Below are positions 55,734-64,000 of a DNA stretch of 64,000 nt, one piece after another. The number at the start of each line of letters is the position of its first letter. The stretch's first letter is position 1. Source of the stretch: Lysinibacillus sp. BPa_S21 (GTDB lineage Bacteria > Bacillota > Bacilli > Bacillales_A > Planococcaceae). A program made the position numbers and the translations under genes. The notes below the pieces were generated by a model. The model was not told the origin of the DNA. It was given only the letters and a program-made list of their open reading frames with translations, and ran no database searches. The stretch lies in NCBI RefSeq assembly GCF_023337795.1, contig NZ_JALIRS010000005.1, positions 1 to 64,000 of the forward strand. Direction: 5' to 3'.

Positions 55734-56501
55734 TTATCCATTAGTAGAAGCAATGGATGCCTCTACACGTGCTTGCAGAGCTTGTTTAACATCACTTTGT
55801 AAAAACGATGCTTCTTCTATCACCTGTAACAGCTCTGTTTTTAATTGCACAATTTTGTCCTGTATGACGTTGCTATAGGTCGCTCCAGCATACCTTGCAC
55901 TTTCTTCAAGAACCTTACTCATTAAAGATACTTGCCCACGTTGATAGGTCGCCAATTCTCTTTCTAAACGCAAGATTAATAAGCTCTTATCCATAATTGG
56001 AATATAATTACTAAACGAATAGAGCTCGAAAAATTTTGAGATTAGTCCTGATTCAATGTTAGTTATTGAGGCAAACCATTGTTCGATTGATCGCTTTTCT
56101 GCCTCATATACTTTAATTTGGTGTTCACAACGTGCCACAATACCTTGCGACAAGCTTCGGATCAATGCGACATTTCCCGACATCGCTAAAATCTCATAAT
56201 AACGGCCACTATAAAAGTCTCCAGCTAAAACGGTTAGCTGCTGTTCTTTGGATGTGGCGTTTAATTCTTTAATATGGTCGTGCGCCGCTAAGGCTGCGTA
56301 CACAATTCCAACAGTAATTGCAGCTTCTCTTTCCTCTTGCTGCCACTCTTCCCCATTTAAAAAGGGCACTAACAAGTAAAATAATTGATTTTCATCGAGC
56401 ACAGGCAACCCTGTGTATTTTTGCAAAGTTCTATGACGAACATCCATGAAAATCTCTGTTTTTAGTTGTGCAATTGAATTTTGAATGTATGTTGCATTCA
56501 T
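55734..56501 (-). CDS. hepS: Heptaprenyl diphosphate synthase component I
   Basis: A 255-residue non-catalytic partner of HepT that sets product length. It has AALAAHDHIKE and the LAGDFYSGRYYEILA segment typical of the family. It starts the hepS-menG-hepT operon with a 15-bp gap to menG. Confidence 0.92.
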   Translation of the reverse strand: MNATYIQNSIAQLKTEIFMDVRHRTLQKYTGLPVLDENQLFYLLVPFLNGEEWQQEEREAAITVGIVYAALAAHDHIKELNATSKEQQLTVLAGDFYSGRYYEILAMSGNVALIRSLSQGIVARCEHQIKVYEAEKRSIEQWFASITNIESGLISKFFELYSFSNYIPIMDKSLLILRLERELATYQRGQVSLMSKVLEESARYAGATYSNVIQDKIVQLKTELLQVIEEASFLQSDVKQALQARVEASIASTNG

Positions 56502-56620
56502 AGACCTTACTCCATTTCAATTTCAAATACGTTAGTCACTTCATGACCTAACGCTTGCTTACTGTGTCATTATAGCATACGCGACGATTCGGAATAAAAA
56601 ATTTTTGCTTTATTCATCAT

Positions 56621-56793
56621 GATAGGCAGTAGAGCTTCCCCGTTAAAAAACGGAAAAATCCAACTGCCTATCAATTATGCCTCGGCATAATTGCGTCCGG
56701 AGGCTTTAACTTCTTTCAGCATTCATCTCAACGCCTAGAAAGGTGGAAGACATTTGTAGCTGGCTACAAAAACACTGGCTGAAAGAAGTTAAA
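56621..56793. repeat. Block of stacked inverted repeats between hepS and mtrB
   Basis: Four hairpins in 173 bp: GATAGGCAGT/ACTGCCTATC (56621-56672); AATTATGCC TC GGCATAATT (56673-56692); TTTAACTTCTTTCAGC/GCTGAAAGAAGTTAAA (56705-56793); nested TTTGTAGC TG GCTACAAA (56753-56770). The TATGCCTCGGCA block recurs at 61427-61440, and a related AGCATAATTGCGCC at 58128. This is a dispersed element rather than a single terminator. Confidence 0.8.
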
Positions 56794-56896
56794 ATCGGAG
56801 TGAAAACATTACTAAGTTTTACACATCTAATCGATTTATATGTGCCATCACTAATTTGCATAGACATAAAGCACTTTTGTAAAGTAATTTCTCACA

Positions 56897-57115
56897 CTAC
56901 TTCTTTGCTTCGCTATTTATAACACCATGAGCTGTATGAATCTGTGCTTTCCCACGAATTTTCATGGCAGATGTATGTTCGGTAAATTGAGCAATCATAA
57001 CTTCACCTGCATCTAATTTTTCAGAATGATGGAACTTTGTATCTGTACCTCGTGTTAAACCGATTACGTGCACGCCATCTTCCTCAGCTTGAATAACAAT
57101 ATAATCTTGTGCCAT
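56897..57115 (-). CDS. mtrB: trp RNA-binding attenuation protein TRAP
   Basis: A 72-residue protein that forms an 11-mer ring, binds tryptophan and then wraps GAG/UAG-repeat RNA. The core [17 protein letters not shown] is identical in kind to Bacillus TRAP. The RNA-contact residues (Lys in SEKLD; Lys and Arg in AMKIRGKA) are kept. It looks functional. It is cotranscribed with folE (63-bp gap). The trp genes are not at the aro locus of this window, so its target must be elsewhere. Confidence 0.95.
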   Translation of the reverse strand: MAQDYIVIQAEEDGVHVIGLTRGTDTKFHHSEKLDAGEVMIAQFTEHTSAMKIRGKAQIHTAHGVINSEAKK

Positions 57116-57178
57116 TGTCTGTACACTCCTTAAATCCGAAAAATTCTTAGTCCATCATAACATAATTAGACATACAAT

Positions 57179-57748
57179 TTAAGACATTTGAATAAATGAT
57201 AAAACTTCTCTACGTTTTACTTCATCTTCTAAGTAAATACCACGCGCCACCGATGTCACAGTTTTAGAACCTGGTTTCTTAAGTCCTCGCATAGTCATGC
57301 ACATATGCTCCGCCTCAATGACTACATAAACACCTTTAGGAGAGAGCATTTCCATAATTGTCTCCGCTACAGAAGAAGTAATACGTTCCTGCAATTGCGG
57401 ACGACGTGCAATGGTTTCTACTGCACGTCCTAATTTACTTAGTCCAGCAACAATGCCATCGTTTGGTATGTAAGCAACATGAGCTTTCCCGTAAAAAGGC
57501 ACTAAATGATGCTCACACATCGAATAAAACGGAATGTCCTTCACAAGTACTAATTCCTCATGGTCTTCATGAAACACGGTTTTAAAATAATCTTTTGCAT
57601 CTTCGTGTAAGCCACTAAACATTTCTGCATACATTTTTGCTACACGTTTCGGCGTATCGAGTAAACCTTCACGATTTACATCTTCGCCTACCGCCTCTAA
57701 AATCATTTTTACTGCTTCTTCTATTTTCAATAAATCAACATTCGACAT
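57179..57748 (-). CDS. folE: GTP cyclohydrolase I
   Basis: A 189-residue enzyme that opens folate synthesis from GTP. The zinc ligands are in [10 protein letters not shown] and EHMCMTMRG, and [17 protein letters not shown] is the family signature. It is also called mtrA; the folE-mtrB pair is conserved in Bacillus. Confidence 0.97.
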   Translation of the reverse strand: MSNVDLLKIEEAVKMILEAVGEDVNREGLLDTPKRVAKMYAEMFSGLHEDAKDYFKTVFHEDHEELVLVKDIPFYSMCEHHLVPFYGKAHVAYIPNDGIVAGLSKLGRAVETIARRPQLQERITSSVAETIMEMLSPKGVYVVIEAEHMCMTMRGLKKPGSKTVTSVARGIYLEDEVKRREVLSFIQMS

Positions 57749-57934
57749 CCGTAAAAACCCTCCTGCGTATCAATACATTACACATTTCCTTAAGCATCGT
57801 AGCATATCCAAAAGGTAAGCGCAAAACGACTTACTTGAATCAAAAGAAATTCAACTCTTTATGAGCAAAATAGCCACTTATTGCTTTCTAATTAGGAGCT
57901 TATATTTAAATTCGTGGCTCACATTATTTCGTAT
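57749..57934. other. Upstream region of folE-mtrB
   Basis: It should contain the folE promoter. No outstanding motif is seen. The adjoining 57935-58193 is occupied by a short family A repeat and fragments such as AGCATAATTGCGCC at 58128. Confidence 0.4.
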
Positions 57935-58010
57935 GGTTGATTTCCGTTCCAGCTGGTGAGGTCCTTGCTCATTCAATCAACAAAATATAGCGCAATTTTT
58001 AGTGATGGCC
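57935..58010 (+). repeat. Dispersed repeat family A, minimal copy
   Basis: GGTTGATTTCCGTTCCAGCTG runs almost directly into AATCAAC (57975-57981), so the whole middle is lost. The tail GCGCAATTTTTAGTGATGGCC is kept. It defines both ends of the element: GGTTGATT start, AATCAAC inverted counterpart, and the AGTGATGGCC end. Confidence 0.78.
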
Positions 58011-58193
58011 TTTATATGTGCATATGATATTACATTCCATATACTTTCGTTTATAGCATCTTTCTATGTACGACTAACTTATATAGCTATCTGCGCAACT
58101 TTTCGTAGTGAAGATCCATTATATCTCAGCATAATTGCGCCGCCAAAATATTGGTAACTGTCGTTTCACTTTCGTTACAACAACTGAAAAAGT

Positions 58194-58236
58194 TAAAAAG
58201 AGCAGCCTTCATGTTCATTTACATGAAGACTGCTCT
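58194..58236 (-). terminator. Terminator of hbs
   Basis: On the minus strand AGAGCAGTCTTCATGT pairs with ACATGAAGGCTGCTCT, followed by TTTTTAAC. It is 20 bp after the stop. Confidence 0.92.
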
Positions 58237-58256
58237 ATGTAACTACTAGACGTGTA

Positions 58257-58529
58257 TTATTTTACAGCATCTTTAAGCGCTTTACCTGGTTTGAAAGCAG
58301 GTACCTTGCTAGCAGCGATTTCGATTTCTTTACCAGTTTGTGGGTTACGACCTTTACGAGCCGCACGTTCACGTACTTCAAAGTTACCAAAACCAATTAA
58401 TTGTACTTTGTCACCCTTTGCAAGAGCATCTTGAATTGTATCAAATACAGCTTCAACTGCTTTAGAAGCGTCTTTTTTTGAAAGACCTGCAGCTTCAGCA
58501 ACAGAGTTTACTAATTCTGTTTTATTCAC
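58257..58529 (-). CDS. hbs: DNA-binding protein HU
   Basis: A 90-residue nucleoid protein that binds and bends DNA as a dimer. It has [20 protein letters not shown] (the beta-arm with the intercalating proline) and ends [11 protein letters not shown]. The start is the GTG at 58529, eight bases after GGAGG; it gives the usual NKTEL N-terminus. An upstream in-frame GTG lies within the Shine-Dalgarno. Confidence 0.96.
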   Translation of the reverse strand: MNKTELVNSVAEAAGLSKKDASKAVEAVFDTIQDALAKGDKVQLIGFGNFEVRERAARKGRNPQTGKEIEIAASKVPAFKPGKALKDAVK

Positions 58530-58617
58530 ACCATTCACCTCCTCTCAAAGGGTCATGAACCAATTCTGTAAAAAGAGTAACACATAGAAAACCGCTACGC
58601 AACTGTATTCATACATG

Positions 58618-58623
58618 ATTATA
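58618..58623 (-). promoter_or_regulatory. Probable -10 box of an hbs promoter
   Basis: TATAAT on the minus strand, 89 bp before the start; the -35 is unclear. A second candidate nearer the gene is TTGCGT, 17 bp, TACTCT. Two promoters would match the arrangement known for B. subtilis hbs. Confidence 0.45.
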
Positions 58624-58639
58624 ACCAAAAAATGCGTTT

Positions 58640-58694
58640 TTCACCCAAAAAACAAAAATAACAGGACTTTTCGCATAAAAACGAAAAGTCCTGT
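58640..58694 (-). terminator. Terminator of spoIVA
   Basis: On the minus strand ACAGGACTTTTCG and CGAAAAGTCCTGT pair perfectly, followed by TATTTTTGTTTTTT. It begins 34 bp after the stop. Confidence 0.92.
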
Positions 58695-58728
58695 GGTAAT
58701 TTTTTGTGCTTTATTTTTCATTTTTTCA

Positions 58729-60207
58729 CTACAAAATAAATGTAACTAATCCTCTGTCACCCTCGTTCACCATACGTTCAATTGTTTGTCGCATACGTTT
58801 TTTGGCTGTAGATGGTACAGCATCCATTTTGTAGCGTATCCCTTCTTTTAACACTTCATGTAGCGGCGTTCCAAAAAGTTGTGTATTCCATAAAGCTTCA
58901 CGATCATGTAAATAAGCATGATTTAAATCCTTAAGTAATTGTTGACTATGGAATTCAGAGCCAATTAGTGGCGCGAATTCTGATTCCATATCTACTCGAA
59001 TGATATGATATGATGGCGCTTTTGCCTTCATACGAACACCATAAAAATTATTTTGTTTAATGAGCTCTGGTGCTGTTGGCTCAAACTCCTGCATCATCGG
59101 CAATGTCACACCGTAACCGTTCGAATCTGCTTCACTAATAGCAGTTTTAAAGCGTTTTTGCGCTTCTTTTGCTTCCGCTGCCTCTTTAATAAAGAGTAGC
59201 CAATCTCGCTTCGTCTCAATCGGCTCATCTAGCCATTCATTGCAAACTGACTTATAAAGCTCACTTTGTAATGACACTCGGATGACGGCGGTCCCAATAC
59301 CAGCATCCACATGTACCACTTCACTCTGGTCAATAAAATCAATGGCTTTAAAGGCATCTGACGCTTGCTGTACATCTCTAATTTTCATAATAGATGATAG
59401 CACTTCTTCCATCGAATCGATTAATGCAACGTTCAATGGGTGTGATGCATCTAAAACATCTAACCAATCTGGTTTTTCCACTTCTATTGTCCGAATTGGA
59501 AATTCAAATAATGCTTCTTGCAAAATATACTGAATATCAGATGCTCGCATTTGATCAATAGAAGTAGCAATAACTGGAACATTATATCGCTCAAATAGCT
59601 CATTTCGAAGCTGTACCGTTTCTTCTCGTGCCGGCATTTGGCAATTCAATACAATAACGAATGGTTTTCCAATATCCATTAATTGTTCTACAATTTCTTC
59701 TTCAGCCTTCTCTGCCGCACGACGGCTTATACCATTTACCGTGCCATCTGTCGTTACAACAATTCCAATATTGGCATGATCACGAATTACTTTATCTGTG
59801 CCTATTTTCGCCGCTTCTTGGAAAGGGATAGGCTCTGTATGCCAAGGTGTGTGCACATATTTTGGCCCATTTTCATCCTCATAGCCTTTTGTCCCTTCAA
59901 TGATATAACCAACGCAGTCTGCTAAACGAATTTGGAACGTCATTTCATCGTCACCAACCGCAATACGTGTTGCTTGTGCAGGCACAAACTTCGGCTCAGC
60001 AGTCATAATGACTGGCCCCGGCGAGCTTTGTGGCAACTCGTCTTGCGCACGCATTCTTTCTGTTTCGTCCACAATATTTGGTAACACGACCGATTCCATA
60101 ACCTTTTTTACAAATGTTGATTTACCTACACGTACTGGACCGACAACACCAATATAAACATCGCCATTTGTGCGCTCTGCAATTTCTCTAAATACTGCTT
60201 CACTCAA
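58729..60207 (-). CDS. spoIVA: Stage IV sporulation protein A (spore coat morphogenetic ATPase)
   Basis: A 492-residue protein, the same length as in B. subtilis. It polymerises on the forespore surface using ATP and forms the base of the coat. The Walker A is GVVGPVRVGKSTF at about 20-32. The C-terminus ends GDRGLVTFIL, the part needed for assembly. The start is TTG at 60207 with AAAGGAGGCAGAAACC. A sigma-E-type promoter lies 31 bp upstream. Its presence shows that the organism is an endospore former. Confidence 0.97.
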   Translation of the reverse strand: MSEAVFREIAERTNGDVYIGVVGPVRVGKSTFVKKVMESVVLPNIVDETERMRAQDELPQSSPGPVIMTAEPKFVPAQATRIAVGDDEMTFQIRLADCVGYIIEGTKGYEDENGPKYVHTPWHTEPIPFQEAAKIGTDKVIRDHANIGIVVTTDGTVNGISRRAAEKAEEEIVEQLMDIGKPFVIVLNCQMPAREETVQLRNELFERYNVPVIATSIDQMRASDIQYILQEALFEFPIRTIEVEKPDWLDVLDASHPLNVALIDSMEEVLSSIMKIRDVQQASDAFKAIDFIDQSEVVHVDAGIGTAVIRVSLQSELYKSVCNEWLDEPIETKRDWLLFIKEAAEAKEAQKRFKTAISEADSNGYGVTLPMMQEFEPTAPELIKQNNFYGVRMKAKAPSYHIIRVDMESEFAPLIGSEFHSQQLLKDLNHAYLHDREALWNTQLFGTPLHEVLKEGIRYKMDAVPSTAKKRMRQTIERMVNEGDRGLVTFIL

Positions 60208-60237
60208 GGTTTCTGCCTCCTTTATCTACGCTTTTTC

Positions 60238-60266
60238 ACTATATGCGAGCGAATAGATAAATATGA
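60238..60266 (-). promoter_or_regulatory. Probable sigma-E promoter of spoIVA
   Basis: TCATATT, exactly 14 bp, then CATATAGT. This closely follows the known sigma-E pattern (ATATT, 14 bp, CATACA-T). It fits mother-cell expression of spoIVA. Confidence 0.75.
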
Positions 60267-60294
60267 AAAGCTCCTCACAAATGTAAGGAGCTTT
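60266..60294 (-). terminator. Terminator of the yphE-yphF unit
   Basis: On the minus strand AAAGCTCCTTACA pairs with TGTGAGGAGCTTTT around TT, ending T-rich. It abuts the sigma-E -35 of spoIVA. Confidence 0.85.
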
Positions 60295-60299
60295 ATTGA

Positions 60300-61091
60300 C
60301 TACTCTTTTTTAGTTTTGGATTCAGACTCTTGAATTGCTTTTTCCTTAGCTTTTTCTCTAGCTTTTTTTGCATCACTATTATATTCGTCCATAAAATAAA
60401 TTGGCTCACCTTTTTCATCTACTGTATACGGTATAGAATAAGCCGGTACTACTGGATATTTATCGACAAGTAGGAGTCGAATATCATCTCCTGGCTTCAC
60501 ATCTGGCTTGTCTTCTTTTAGTAGTTGACCTAAATCAATAGAATAGTCGACATGCATTTCGCCATCGCCTGTCATAAATATTGGTAATTCAGCACCAGAA
60601 TAAGGGCTTTTCACAGTAACATCGTTTTTATAGCCTAATTTTTCAAAATCAATTTGGTATACATTATCGGAAGTTGCATCCTTTATAGGCAAATACTGAG
60701 TAGAAAGTTTACGAATATTTATTTCACGAATTCGCTCTGCAGCATTTAAGTCCACCAATTTTACTTTAGCTTCTTTCTCTGGATCCCAAATAATATACTG
60801 GAATATTCCACCCTTTTCATAGGCATTTCCAGGAATTTGCGCGAGATATTTTGGCATTAGTTTTTCAAAATCAATTAAATATTTTATATATATATCTGTA
60901 TCTAGCTCGCTATTTTTAATAGGAACTAGTCCACCAGTTGCTTCTCGGTATTCATCAACCGCACGCTGAACCGCAGCTAATTGATCAGCATCAGGCACTA
61001 ATTTTGCCCTTTTTTCGTCTTCTGGATATGCACAACCTACTAAAAGTACCGCGGTTACAATTACCAAAAGAAAAGCACTTAGTTTTTTCAC
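60300..61091 (-). CDS. yphF: Lipoprotein YphF
   Basis: A 263-residue lipoprotein: signal peptide with lipobox LLVGC (Cys at residue 20), then a soluble domain with the segment YEKGGIFQYIIWDPEKEAKV. The C-terminus is a highly charged Lys/Glu tail. The function is unknown. Position between spoIVA and yphE matches B. subtilis, where the neighbours are sporulation-linked. Confidence 0.88.
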   Translation of the reverse strand: MKKLSAFLLVIVTAVLLVGCAYPEDEKRAKLVPDADQLAAVQRAVDEYREATGGLVPIKNSELDTDIYIKYLIDFEKLMPKYLAQIPGNAYEKGGIFQYIIWDPEKEAKVKLVDLNAAERIREINIRKLSTQYLPIKDATSDNVYQIDFEKLGYKNDVTVKSPYSGAELPIFMTGDGEMHVDYSIDLGQLLKEDKPDVKPGDDIRLLLVDKYPVVPAYSIPYTVDEKGEPIYFMDEYNSDAKKAREKAKEKAIQESESKTKKE

Positions 61092-61116
61092 GTCACTTTC
61101 ACCTCATCATTTTTTA

Positions 61117-61326
61117 TCATGGCCATGTGGCAATAATTAGTACCATTAAAAATGTGCCTAGCCCAAACAGTATGTATGCCATTAAATTTACAATTGTACG
61201 TAAAAAAACGTTCGAAATCTTATGACGAGCTAAGAAGATTAAACCAACAGATACAATCAAAAAGCCGATACAATAAAATGATACCCACATTATATCAAGC
61301 GCTGGCAAATGTGCTAACGGACCCAT
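61117..61326 (-). CDS. yphE: DUF2768 membrane protein (YphE)
   Basis: A 69-residue protein with two helices (about 13-33 and 46-67) separated by RHKISNVFLR. It matches the short DUF2768 family next to gpsA in Bacillus. The function is unknown. GAAAGGTGG precedes the ATG at a slightly long spacing. yphF begins 25 bp after it. Confidence 0.87.
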   Translation of the reverse strand: MGPLAHLPALDIMWVSFYCIGFLIVSVGLIFLARHKISNVFLRTIVNLMAYILFGLGTFLMVLIIATWP

Positions 61327-61423
61327 TCAAGACAACCACCTTTCTTCGACATCACAAAACAATCAAACTATATTATACTATGTGCATTCGTTAAAATGAA
61401 ATAGTTGTCCAGTAACTAGCAAT

Positions 61424-61622
61424 CTATTATGCCTCGGCACAATTCGCCAAAGGCTTTAGGCCAACGTGATGTTGGTCAGTCTTGTATTGCTATCGCTTCG
61501 CTTTCGCACAGATAAATTGCTACAGGACGTGGTATTCTCCTCTATTTCGGCTCCCGCTGAAAAGTAACTTCATTCCGCATCATACCAGCAACCATAGAGG
61601 TAAGGAACTTCTTCTGAAAGTT
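61424..61622. repeat. Mosaic of dispersed repeat blocks upstream of yphE
   Basis: It starts TATTATGCCTCGGCACAATT (block shared with 56673), then GGCCAAC GTGAT GTTGGTCA (hairpin block shared with 4961 and 47211). CTACAGGACGTGG (61520-61532) recalls the ACAGGATGT loops of the 47138 copy. It ends near GAACTTCTTCTGAAAGTTG. The remaining parts of 61327-61670 show nothing else. Confidence 0.6.
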
Positions 61623-61664
61623 GTTAAATTGACAATCCGCTATTGCTTATTCAACTGAAAACGC

Positions 61665-61697
61665 AATAAGGCATCTCAGTTATCAACTGAGATACCC
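61665..61697 (-). terminator. Probable terminator of gpsA
   Basis: On the minus strand GTATCTCAGTT pairs with AACTGAGATGC around GAT. The following CTTATTGCGTTTTC is only moderately T-rich. Confidence 0.6.
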
Positions 61698-61755
61698 TAT
61701 TTATGTCCATTCTATGACAAATCTAATCAAATAGATCCGGTATGTTCCATTAATT

Positions 61756-62772
61756 TTAGTATATCATGTCATCGATTTCACGCTTTTTCATACGCATCAT
61801 TAATGCATCAACCGCTACTTTCGGTTCAACATCACTAAATAAAACACTATAAAGCTCCGTTGTTATAGGCATAGCAACCTCATTTTTCTCCGCTAATTGA
61901 TAGGCAGCTTTTGTTGTGCGTACCCCTTCAACAACCATGCCCATTTGGTCTAATACCTCTGGCAGTTTCATTCCTTGTCCCAGTAAATTACCTGCACGCC
62001 AGTTTCGAGAGTGCACACTTGTACATGTTACAATTAAGTCCCCCATGCCTGTAAGTCCAGAGAATGTAAATGGATTCCCACCCATTTTAACACCAAGACG
62101 TGAAATCTCAGCCAATCCTCGCGTAATAAGTGCCGCTTTGGCATTATCACCATAATTTAAGCCGTCTGAAATACCTGCAGCTAATGCGATTACGTTTTTT
62201 AATGCCCCGCCTATTTCTACGCCGATCACATCTTTGCTTGTATAAACACGGAAAAATTGATTCATAAATAAATCCTGAACTTTTTCTGCGGCTTCAATGC
62301 TTGCACAAGCGGCTGTAACAGTTGTCGGGTGGTGTAAAACAACTTCCTCTGCATGACTTGGGCCTGAAAGGACTACAATTTCTTCAACAAATTCAGCTGG
62401 TAAACTTTCTTCTAAAATTTCTGAAATTCGTTTTAATGTATCGGGCTCAATCCCTTTCGATACATGAACAAACAGTACTTTTTTATCGAGTAATGCTATC
62501 ATTTTTTCACATACTTCTCGAATAGCCTTTGTAGGCACGGCTACGACAATTGTCTCCGAATGAGCAACTGCCTCAGCAATATCACTTGTTGCATACAAAT
62601 TTGCCGGTAGTACCGTTTCAGGTAAATACTTCTTATTCGTATGCAAGTTGTTAATTTCGTCTGCTTGATCAGTTCGATGAGTCCATAAAAGTGTATCATG
62701 TCCATTTTCTGCAAGTACCATCGCGAGCGCTGTACCCCACGAACCTGCCCCTAACACACAAATCTTTTCCAT
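61756..62772 (-). CDS. gpsA: Glycerol-3-phosphate dehydrogenase (NAD(P)+)
   Basis: A 338-residue enzyme that makes sn-glycerol 3-phosphate for phospholipids. It has VLGAGSWGTALA at residues 6-17, EIGGALKNVIALAAG with the catalytic lysine, and the NKKYLP segment. Length and position before der are as in Bacillus. Confidence 0.96.
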   Translation of the reverse strand: MEKICVLGAGSWGTALAMVLAENGHDTLLWTHRTDQADEINNLHTNKKYLPETVLPANLYATSDIAEAVAHSETIVVAVPTKAIREVCEKMIALLDKKVLFVHVSKGIEPDTLKRISEILEESLPAEFVEEIVVLSGPSHAEEVVLHHPTTVTAACASIEAAEKVQDLFMNQFFRVYTSKDVIGVEIGGALKNVIALAAGISDGLNYGDNAKAALITRGLAEISRLGVKMGGNPFTFSGLTGMGDLIVTCTSVHSRNWRAGNLLGQGMKLPEVLDQMGMVVEGVRTTKAAYQLAEKNEVAMPITTELYSVLFSDVEPKVAVDALMMRMKKREIDDMIY

Positions 62773-62883
62773 TCAAAATCCTCCCTTGTTAAGAAAAAAA
62801 CGCTAGAGAAAAGCTTACATAAGAAAACCTTTCAAAGCAATCTTCTAGTAGACATTTGGAAAATTATACTTTCCTCTCTTGTA

Positions 62884-62920
62884 AAAAGACGCCACCCAAC
62901 AATTATAGTCGGGCTGGCGT
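62884..62920 (-). terminator. Terminator of der
   Basis: On the minus strand ACGCCAGCCC pairs with GGGTGGCGT, followed by CTTTTTAC. It is about 20 bp after the stop. Confidence 0.88.
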
Positions 62921-62940
62921 ATTGTATGTGTATATTTTTC

Positions 62941-64000
62941 CTAAGCACGAGCACGGGAAATTAAACGAATTGGCGTTCCTTCAAAATCAAATGTTTCTCG
63001 AATTCGATTTTCTAAAAATCGTTCATAAGAGAAATGCATTAGCTCTGGTTCATTGACAAACACCACAAACGTCGGTGGCTGTATCGCAACTTGAGTAGCA
63101 TAGTAGATGCGAAGACGACGACCTTTATCAGCTGGTGCTGGGTTACGTGCCACAGCATCCTCAATAACCTCATTAAGGATAGATGATTGAATTCGCATGG
63201 CATGGTTTTCACTTACGCGCTGTATAATCGGTAAAATTTGATGAACACGTTGCTTTGTATTGGCTGAAACAAAAATAATTGGTGCGTAGTCTAAGAATAA
63301 GAAATGCTCACGAATTTGTTGTGTAAAGACGTTCATTGTTTTTTCATCTTTTTCAATTGCATCCCATTTATTCACTACAATAACAATCGCTTTTCCTGCT
63401 TCATGTGCATAACCCGCAATTTTTTTATCCTGCTCTTGGATGCCTTCTTCTGCGTTTAGAACGACTAAAACAACATCAGAGCGTTCGATTGCACGTAGCG
63501 CACGCAATACAGAATATTTCTCTGTCGTTTCGTACACTTTCCCTTTTTTACGCATACCTGCAGTATCAATAATGACATATTCCTGATCATCATACTCATA
63601 AGGCGTGTCAATCGCATCTCGAGTAGTACCTGCGATATTACTAACAATAACACGGTCTTGGCCTAAAAATGCATTTACTAACGAAGATTTCCCCACATTT
63701 GGACGACCAATTAACGAGAATTTAATGACCTCGTCACCATATTGATCTTCATCCTCCTTAGGGAAATGCTTTGCACATTCATCCAATAAATCCCCTAAGC
63801 CTAAACCGTGAGAACCAGAAATTGGCCAAGGCTCACCAAAGCCAAGCGCATAGAAATCATAAATCATCTCGCGCATGTCCGGGTTATCAATTTTATTCAC
63901 TGCTAAAACGACCGGTTTTTTTGTTTTGTATAAAATTTTTGCTACTTGCTCATCGGCAGCTGTTACACCTTCACGACCATTTGTCATAAAAATAATAACG
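62941..64000 (-). CDS. der: Ribosome assembly GTPase Der (3' part, cut by the window edge)
   Basis: The frame is open to the right end, so the true start lies outside. The visible 353 residues begin in the first GTPase domain (NKIDNP, G4). They contain the whole second domain: [18 protein letters not shown] and NKWD. The C-terminal KH-like domain follows ([20 protein letters not shown]). Der has two GTPase domains in tandem and is needed for 50S maturation. Confidence 0.97.
   Translation of the reverse strand, partial: VIIFMTNGREGVTAADEQVAKILYKTKKPVVLAVNKIDNPDMREMIYDFYALGFGEPWPISGSHGLGLGDLLDECAKHFPKEDEDQYGDEVIKFSLIGRPNVGKSSLVNAFLGQDRVIVSNIAGTTRDAIDTPYEYDDQEYVIIDTAGMRKKGKVYETTEKYSVLRALRAIERSDVVLVVLNAEEGIQEQDKKIAGYAHEAGKAIVIVVNKWDAIEKDEKTMNVFTQQIREHFLFLDYAPIIFVSANTKQRVHQILPIIQRVSENHAMRIQSSILNEVIEDAVARNPAPADKGRRLRIYYATQVAIQPPTFVVFVNEPELMHFSYERFLENRIRETFDFEGTPIRLISRARA

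Overview
The window reads as a chromosomal segment of a low-GC, endospore-forming member of Bacillales. Gene order follows the Bacillus subtilis der-gpsA-spoIVA-hbs-mtrAB-hepS-menG-hepT-ndk-cheR-aro-qcr-ypj-dapB-mgsA-bshA-cca-birA-panBCD-dinG block almost gene for gene. Protein sequences, the intergenic repeats and the hydantoin/pyrimidine genes fit Lysinibacillus or a close relative. That genus assignment is inference. I saw no rRNA, tRNA, transposase, integrase or CRISPR array.

Layout. 1-9.3 kb: a pyrimidine/hydantoin degradation operon on the minus strand (carbamoyl-amidase, dihydropyrimidinase, PreT, PreA, NCS1 transporter, a 69-aa protein of unknown function), diverging from its probable PucR-type regulator across a perfect palindrome. 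9.6-14 kb: a DUF378 membrane protein, a 7TMR-DISM diguanylate cyclase and a 12-helix transporter-like protein. 14.2-19.8 kb: dinG and panBCD, the latter behind a structured leader with an internal terminator. 19.8-27.7 kb: accessory genes that break up the conserved pan-birA-cca order: TetR with a CPBP protease, PadR with HAAS and DUF4097 proteins, a GNAT, and a secreted protein in a gene-poor stretch. 27.7-34.1 kb: cca, bshA, mgsA, dapB, ypjD, then ypjC, a YugP-type protease and ypjA. 34.5-45.6 kb: qcrABC, ypiF, ypiB, ypiA, and the aromatic amino acid operon aroC-aroB-aroH-hisC-tyrA-aroA, from which the trp genes found there in B. subtilis are missing. 45.8-53.5 kb: cheR, a second accessory stretch (fatty acyl-CoA ligase, SDR, thiolase) and a 1.9-kb segment bounded by 47-bp direct repeats of the ndk 3' end. 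53.5-64 kb: ndk, hepT-menG-hepS, mtrB-folE, hbs, spoIVA, yphF, yphE, gpsA and the 3' part of der.

The intergenic DNA is unusually structured. Three unrelated sequence arrays all have a 21-bp period (two helical turns). A dispersed repeat family opens with GGTTGATTTCCGTTCC and, in five copies, closes on a conserved tail near TTTTAGTGATGAGCC. A second hairpin family occurs twice. A 173-bp block of stacked inverted repeats lies between hepS and mtrB.

Functional links. The PreTA/HydA/amidase set covers uracil or thymine to beta-alanine or beta-aminoisobutyrate, so with PanD there are two potential beta-alanine supplies for PanC. The qcr, heptaprenyl diphosphate synthase and MenG genes together serve menaquinone-dependent respiration. 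TRAP (mtrB) is intact although its usual target, the trp operon, is not at its usual locus.
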